Origin: JBGPIT01 sp041485125
GTDB taxonomy: Bacteria > Desulfobacterota > Binatia > UTPRO1
Assembly: GCA_041485125.1 (NCBI GenBank)
Contig: JBGPIT010000020.1
Coordinates: 1 to 26,490 of the forward strand
Direction: 5' to 3'
Length of the DNA: 26,490 nt
Shown: positions 23,714 to 26,490 of the stretch, one piece after another
Position numbering within the stretch: the first letter of the stretch is position 1
Layout of the letters: each line of letters begins with the position of its first letter
The notes under the pieces: model-generated
Database searches by the model: none
What the model was told of the DNA's origin: nothing
What the model saw: the letters and a program-made list of their open reading frames with translations, nothing else
Made by a program: the position numbers and the translations under genes

Positions 23714-25834
23714 ATGATCGCACTCGTAACGGTAATCAGTGTCGGCGCTTTGGCTTTCGCGTGGTTCCTCGCGCGGCAAGTGCTGGCGCACGCCACCGGC
23801 ACGCCGAAGATGCAGGAGATCGGCAACGCGATCCGCGAGGGCGCGGAAGCCTTTCTCAATCGGCAATATCGAACCATCGGCGTGATGGGCATCGTGGTCG
23901 CGGGGTTGATCTTCGTGCTGTACGCCTGGGTGCGCCCGACGACGCCGCACGATCCGGCACCCGCCATGACGCTCGCCGTCGTGACGGCGGTCGCGTTCGT
24001 CTTCGGGGCGGTGTGCTCCGCGGTCGCCGGCTACGTCGGGATGTTCGTCTCGATCCGCGCCAATCTGCGCACCGCGAGCGCGGTCCGCACCAGCTTGAAC
24101 ACGGCGCTGCAGATCGCGCTTCGCGGCGGTGCGGTCTCCGGGTTGTTCGTGGTGGCGCTCAGTCTCATCGGCGTCGTCGTGCTCTACAGCATCCTGCTCG
24201 CGCAAGGCTTCACCGTCCGTGCGATTCCGTTCATGCTCGTCGGCTACGGCTTCGGCGCGAGCTTCGTCGCGCTCTTCGCGCAGCTCGGCGGCGGTATCTA
24301 CACCAAGGCGGCGGACGTCGGTGCCGACCTGGTCGGCAAGATCGAGGTCGGGATTCCGGAGGACGATCCGCGCAACCCGGCCGTCATCGCCGATCTCGTC
24401 GGCGACAACGTCGGCGACTGCGCCGGCCGCGGCGCCGACCTCTTCGAGTCGACGGCCGCGGAGAACGTCGGCGCGATGATCCTCGGCGTCGCGCTGTTTC
24501 CGGTCTACGGCATCAACGGCATCATGTTCCCGCTCATCGCGCGCGCCTTCGGTCTCATCGCTTCGATCGTCGGCGTGATGGTGGTGCGCACGCGCGAGGA
24601 CGCCGATCCCATGCAGGCCCTCAACCGCGGCTACTACGTGACGAGCGCGCTCGCGACGCTCGGCTTCCTCGCCGCTTCGCGCTGGCTGCTCTATACGCCT
24701 ACGGCCCCGAGCGCGTGGCTGCACTTCTTCGCCTGCGGCGTGATCGGCATCGTCACCAGCATCCTCTTTGTCTACATCACCCAGTACTACACCGAGGCGC
24801 AGTACCGGCCGGTCCGCGAGATCGCCGAGGCGAGCCGCACCGGTCCGGCGACGAACATCATCGCCGGCATCGCCGTCGGCATGGAGTGCACCGCGGCGCC
24901 GGTGATCGTCATCTCGGTCGCGATCATCTCGAGCTACATGCTCGGACGGAACGCCGGCATCGACGTTCCGCAGGCCGCGTCGGGTCTCTTCGGCACGGCG
25001 GTGGCGACGATGGGCATGCTCGGCACCGCCGCCTACATCCTCGCGATGGACACCTTCGGTCCGATCACCGACAACGCCGGCGGCATCGTCGAGATGAGCG
25101 AGCAGCCCGACGAGATCCGCAAGAAGACCGACCGCCTCGACGCCGTCGGCAACACCACCAAGGCGCTCACCAAGGGCTACGCGATCGGCTCCGCTGCACT
25201 CGCGGCGTTCCTCCTCTTCTCGGCGTACCTCGACGAGGTGAGCAACCTCGGCTCGCCGATCGTCGCGGTCAACATCGCCAAGCCCGAGATCTTCGTCGCT
25301 GGCCTGCTCGGCGCGATGCTCGTCTTCCTGTTCTCGTCGCTCGCGATCCGCGCCGTCGGCAAGGCGGCCTACTACGTCATCAACGACGTTCGCGATCAGT
25401 TCCGTGAGAACCCCGGCATCCTCGCTGGCAGCGTGAAGCCGGACTACGCGCGCACCGTCGATCTCGTCACGACCGGCGCGCTCCGGCAGATGGTGTTGCC
25501 CGGCGTGCTGGCGGTCACGTTTCCCGTCGTGGTCGGCGTCGTCTTCCGACAGTTCAATCTCGGTGCGGAGGCGGTGGCCGCCTTCCTGATGGTCGGCACG
25601 ATGGCGGGCATCTTGATGGCGACCATGCTGAACAACGGCGGCGGCGCGTGGGACAACGCGAAGAAGTTCATCGAGTCCGGTCAGTTCGGTGGCCGCGGCT
25701 CCGAAGCGCACAAGGCCGCCGTGGTCGGCGACACGGTCGGCGACCCCTTCAAGGACACCGCGGGCCCGAGCCTCCACGTCCTGATCAAGCTCTTGAGCAC
25801 CATCACGCTGGTGATGGCGCCGCTCTTCATCTAG
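23714..25834 (+). CDS. hppA: membrane-bound H+-pyrophosphatase, K+-independent type
   Basis: 706 residues with ~16 predicted membrane helices. Catalytic-loop motifs are present: TKAADVGADLVGKIE, GIPEDDPRNPAVIADLVGDN, VGDCAGRGADLFES, AMDTFGPITDNAGG, and near the end NNGGGAWDNAKK and GDTVGDPFKDTAGPS. GNTTKALTKG (K483) carries Lys where K+-dependent enzymes have Ala (GNTTAA), so this should be the K+-independent, H+-pumping class. The enzyme splits cytoplasmic pyrophosphate and pumps protons outward. The start ATG has GGAGA upstream. The end overlaps the convergent PBP5-like gene by 8 bases. Confidence 0.95.
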   Translation: MIALVTVISVGALAFAWFLARQVLAHATGTPKMQEIGNAIREGAEAFLNRQYRTIGVMGIVVAGLIFVLYAWVRPTTPHDPAPAMTLAVVTAVAFVFGAVCSAVAGYVGMFVSIRANLRTASAVRTSLNTALQIALRGGAVSGLFVVALSLIGVVVLYSILLAQGFTVRAIPFMLVGYGFGASFVALFAQLGGGIYTKAADVGADLVGKIEVGIPEDDPRNPAVIADLVGDNVGDCAGRGADLFESTAAENVGAMILGVALFPVYGINGIMFPLIARAFGLIASIVGVMVVRTREDADPMQALNRGYYVTSALATLGFLAASRWLLYTPTAPSAWLHFFACGVIGIVTSILFVYITQYYTEAQYRPVREIAEASRTGPATNIIAGIAVGMECTAAPVIVISVAIISSYMLGRNAGIDVPQAASGLFGTAVATMGMLGTAAYILAMDTFGPITDNAGGIVEMSEQPDEIRKKTDRLDAVGNTTKALTKGYAIGSAALAAFLLFSAYLDEVSNLGSPIVAVNIAKPEIFVAGLLGAMLVFLFSSLAIRAVGKAAYYVINDVRDQFRENPGILAGSVKPDYARTVDLVTTGALRQMVLPGVLAVTFPVVVGVVFRQFNLGAEAVAAFLMVGTMAGILMATMLNNGGGAWDNAKKFIESGQFGGRGSEAHKAAVVGDTVGDPFKDTAGPSLHVLIKLLSTITLVMAPLFI

Positions 25835-26490
25835 GCCGCGCGTCGCGCGTGGCGGTGTCGAGCCAGCGGCTCGGCGCGATGGTCATGGGGGCGACGAGCG
25901 GGACCAAGCCGAGCACCCGTCCGTCGCGCTCGATGACGAGCTCGCCGACGCGCTGGTTCAGATCGACCGGCGCCTCGAGTATCGGCGGGAGCTGGAGCGA
26001 CAGCGCGACGGTCGGTGTCTCGCCGCGGCGTGCGGTCACTGCGAAGGTCTCGGCTGCCTTCGGATTGAACGCCGGTAGGATGCCGCCGTGCACCTCGACG
26101 GCGCGCTCGACTTGGGCGCCGGCCTCGACCACCAGCACCCGTCGATACCGCACGAAGCCGCGCTCGAGCACGTCCCAGACGCGGACGGCGTCGGGCCCGG
26201 TCGCAACCGCGAGGAGCTCGAGACCGTCGCGCCCCGCGACCGCGATCGCGGGTCCGGCGGCACCCGACTGCGCCCGCGTCGAGGGCTCACGGATCGTACC
26301 GCCGCGGCCCGCCGGGGCGACGACGTTGCCACGCTCGATCGTGTCGGCCGGCGGTCTCGTCGCGATCAACGGGGCCGTCGCGCGGACGATCACCGCACCT
26401 CCCGCAACGGGAACGCCGTCGAGACCGATGCGACGGTGGATCGCCGCGTCGTCCAGCAACGTACCCGCGAGCCGCGCGACGTCGAGGACG
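25827..26490 (-). CDS. C-terminal part of a PBP5-like (DacA/DacF) protein, KTG motif lost
   Basis: The frame is open to the window end, so the N-terminus is missing; the TTG at 26459 is not a start. The end matches the PBP5 C-terminal beta domain (EAPVDLNQRVGELVIERDGR, then LGLVPLVAP). Upstream, DVARLAGTLLDDAAIHRRIG and AVAGRDGLELLAV followed by VLERGF align with the end of the carboxypeptidase domain. Where DacA-type enzymes have GIKTG, this has TIERG (plus 26328-26336 codes for E-R-G). The SxxK and SxN motifs lie outside the window. It is either an inactive envelope-associated paralogue or one using another arrangement. Confidence 0.6.
   Translation of the reverse strand, partial: VLDVARLAGTLLDDAAIHRRIGLDGVPVAGGAVIVRATAPLIATRPPADTIERGNVVAPAGRGGTIREPSTRAQSGAAGPAIAVAGRDGLELLAVATGPDAVRVWDVLERGFVRYRRVLVVEAGAQVERAVEVHGGILPAFNPKAAETFAVTARRGETPTVALSLQLPPILEAPVDLNQRVGELVIERDGRVLGLVPLVAPMTIAPSRWLDTATRDARPR

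Noticed and set aside
23471..25777. 768-residue open frame opposite hppA
   Set aside because: Same shadow pattern; hppA is unambiguous on the plus strand.

Overview
The window looks like chromosomal DNA from a high-GC (roughly two-thirds G+C by eye), Gram-negative bacterium. It carries outer-membrane-type lipoproteins, a periplasmic L,D-transpeptidase, a PBP5-like envelope protein and an AAA+ regulator of the NtrC family. The order rsmD-coaD-aspartate aminotransferase, a membrane H+-pyrophosphatase, a CofC-type F420 gene and a TrmB-type regulator suggest a deltaproteobacterial-like or neighbouring uncultured lineage (for example Desulfobacterota, Binatota or Rokubacteria). That placement is inference; no rRNA or other decisive marker is present. 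No mobile element, CRISPR array, tRNA or rRNA was recognised, and no gene-free stretch exceeds about 270 bases.

Layout. 1-827: the end of an unrecognised gene, an intergenic region with a strong inverted repeat, and a small unknown gene. 852-2572 (minus): a TrmB-type regulator coupled through TGATG to a class IV (branched-chain) aminotransferase. 2721-3743 (plus): an exported metallo-beta-lactamase-fold hydrolase. 3772-5369 (minus): a tandem VOC/glyoxalase protein coupled through GTGA to a HAD hydrolase. 5462-6698 (plus): a 70-residue protein followed after 4 bases by a LysM-YkuD lipoprotein. 6782-8634: a NarL-type response regulator divergent from a short AAA+ regulator whose sigma54-contact loop and Walker B motif are degenerate. 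8680-11010: a nitrilase-superfamily hydrolase (minus), a Rieske ferredoxin (plus) and a BadI/MenB-like crotonase (minus). 11119-15017 (plus): an MMPL/RND exporter with a C-terminal cyclic-nucleotide-binding domain, then YgfZ. 15042-15695 (minus): CofC. 15887-18193 (plus): the tightly overlapping rsmD-coaD-aminotransferase operon. 18190-18621 (minus): a Nudix hydrolase. 18833-20980 (plus): two zinc alcohol dehydrogenase-family genes ending at a bidirectional terminator. 21089-23123 (minus): an alanine-zipper lipoprotein and a groEL without an adjacent groES. 23334-25834 (plus): a small secreted protein and a K+-independent-type H+-pyrophosphatase. 25827-26490 (minus): the end of a PBP5-like protein lacking the KTG motif.

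How the genes fit together. Most of the window is housekeeping: tRNA/rRNA and CoA metabolism, amino-acid transamination, chaperone, proton pumping. The clearest functional theme is the cell envelope. There is an Lpp-like alanine-zipper lipoprotein ending in Arg-Lys, a LysM-anchored L,D-transpeptidase of the type that could attach such a protein to peptidoglycan, and a PBP5-like protein. The most unusual items are the degenerate NtrC-family protein, the exporter-cNMP-domain fusion, the Lpp-like/transpeptidase pair and the KTG-less PBP5-like protein. I did not find a coherent new defence or mobile system.
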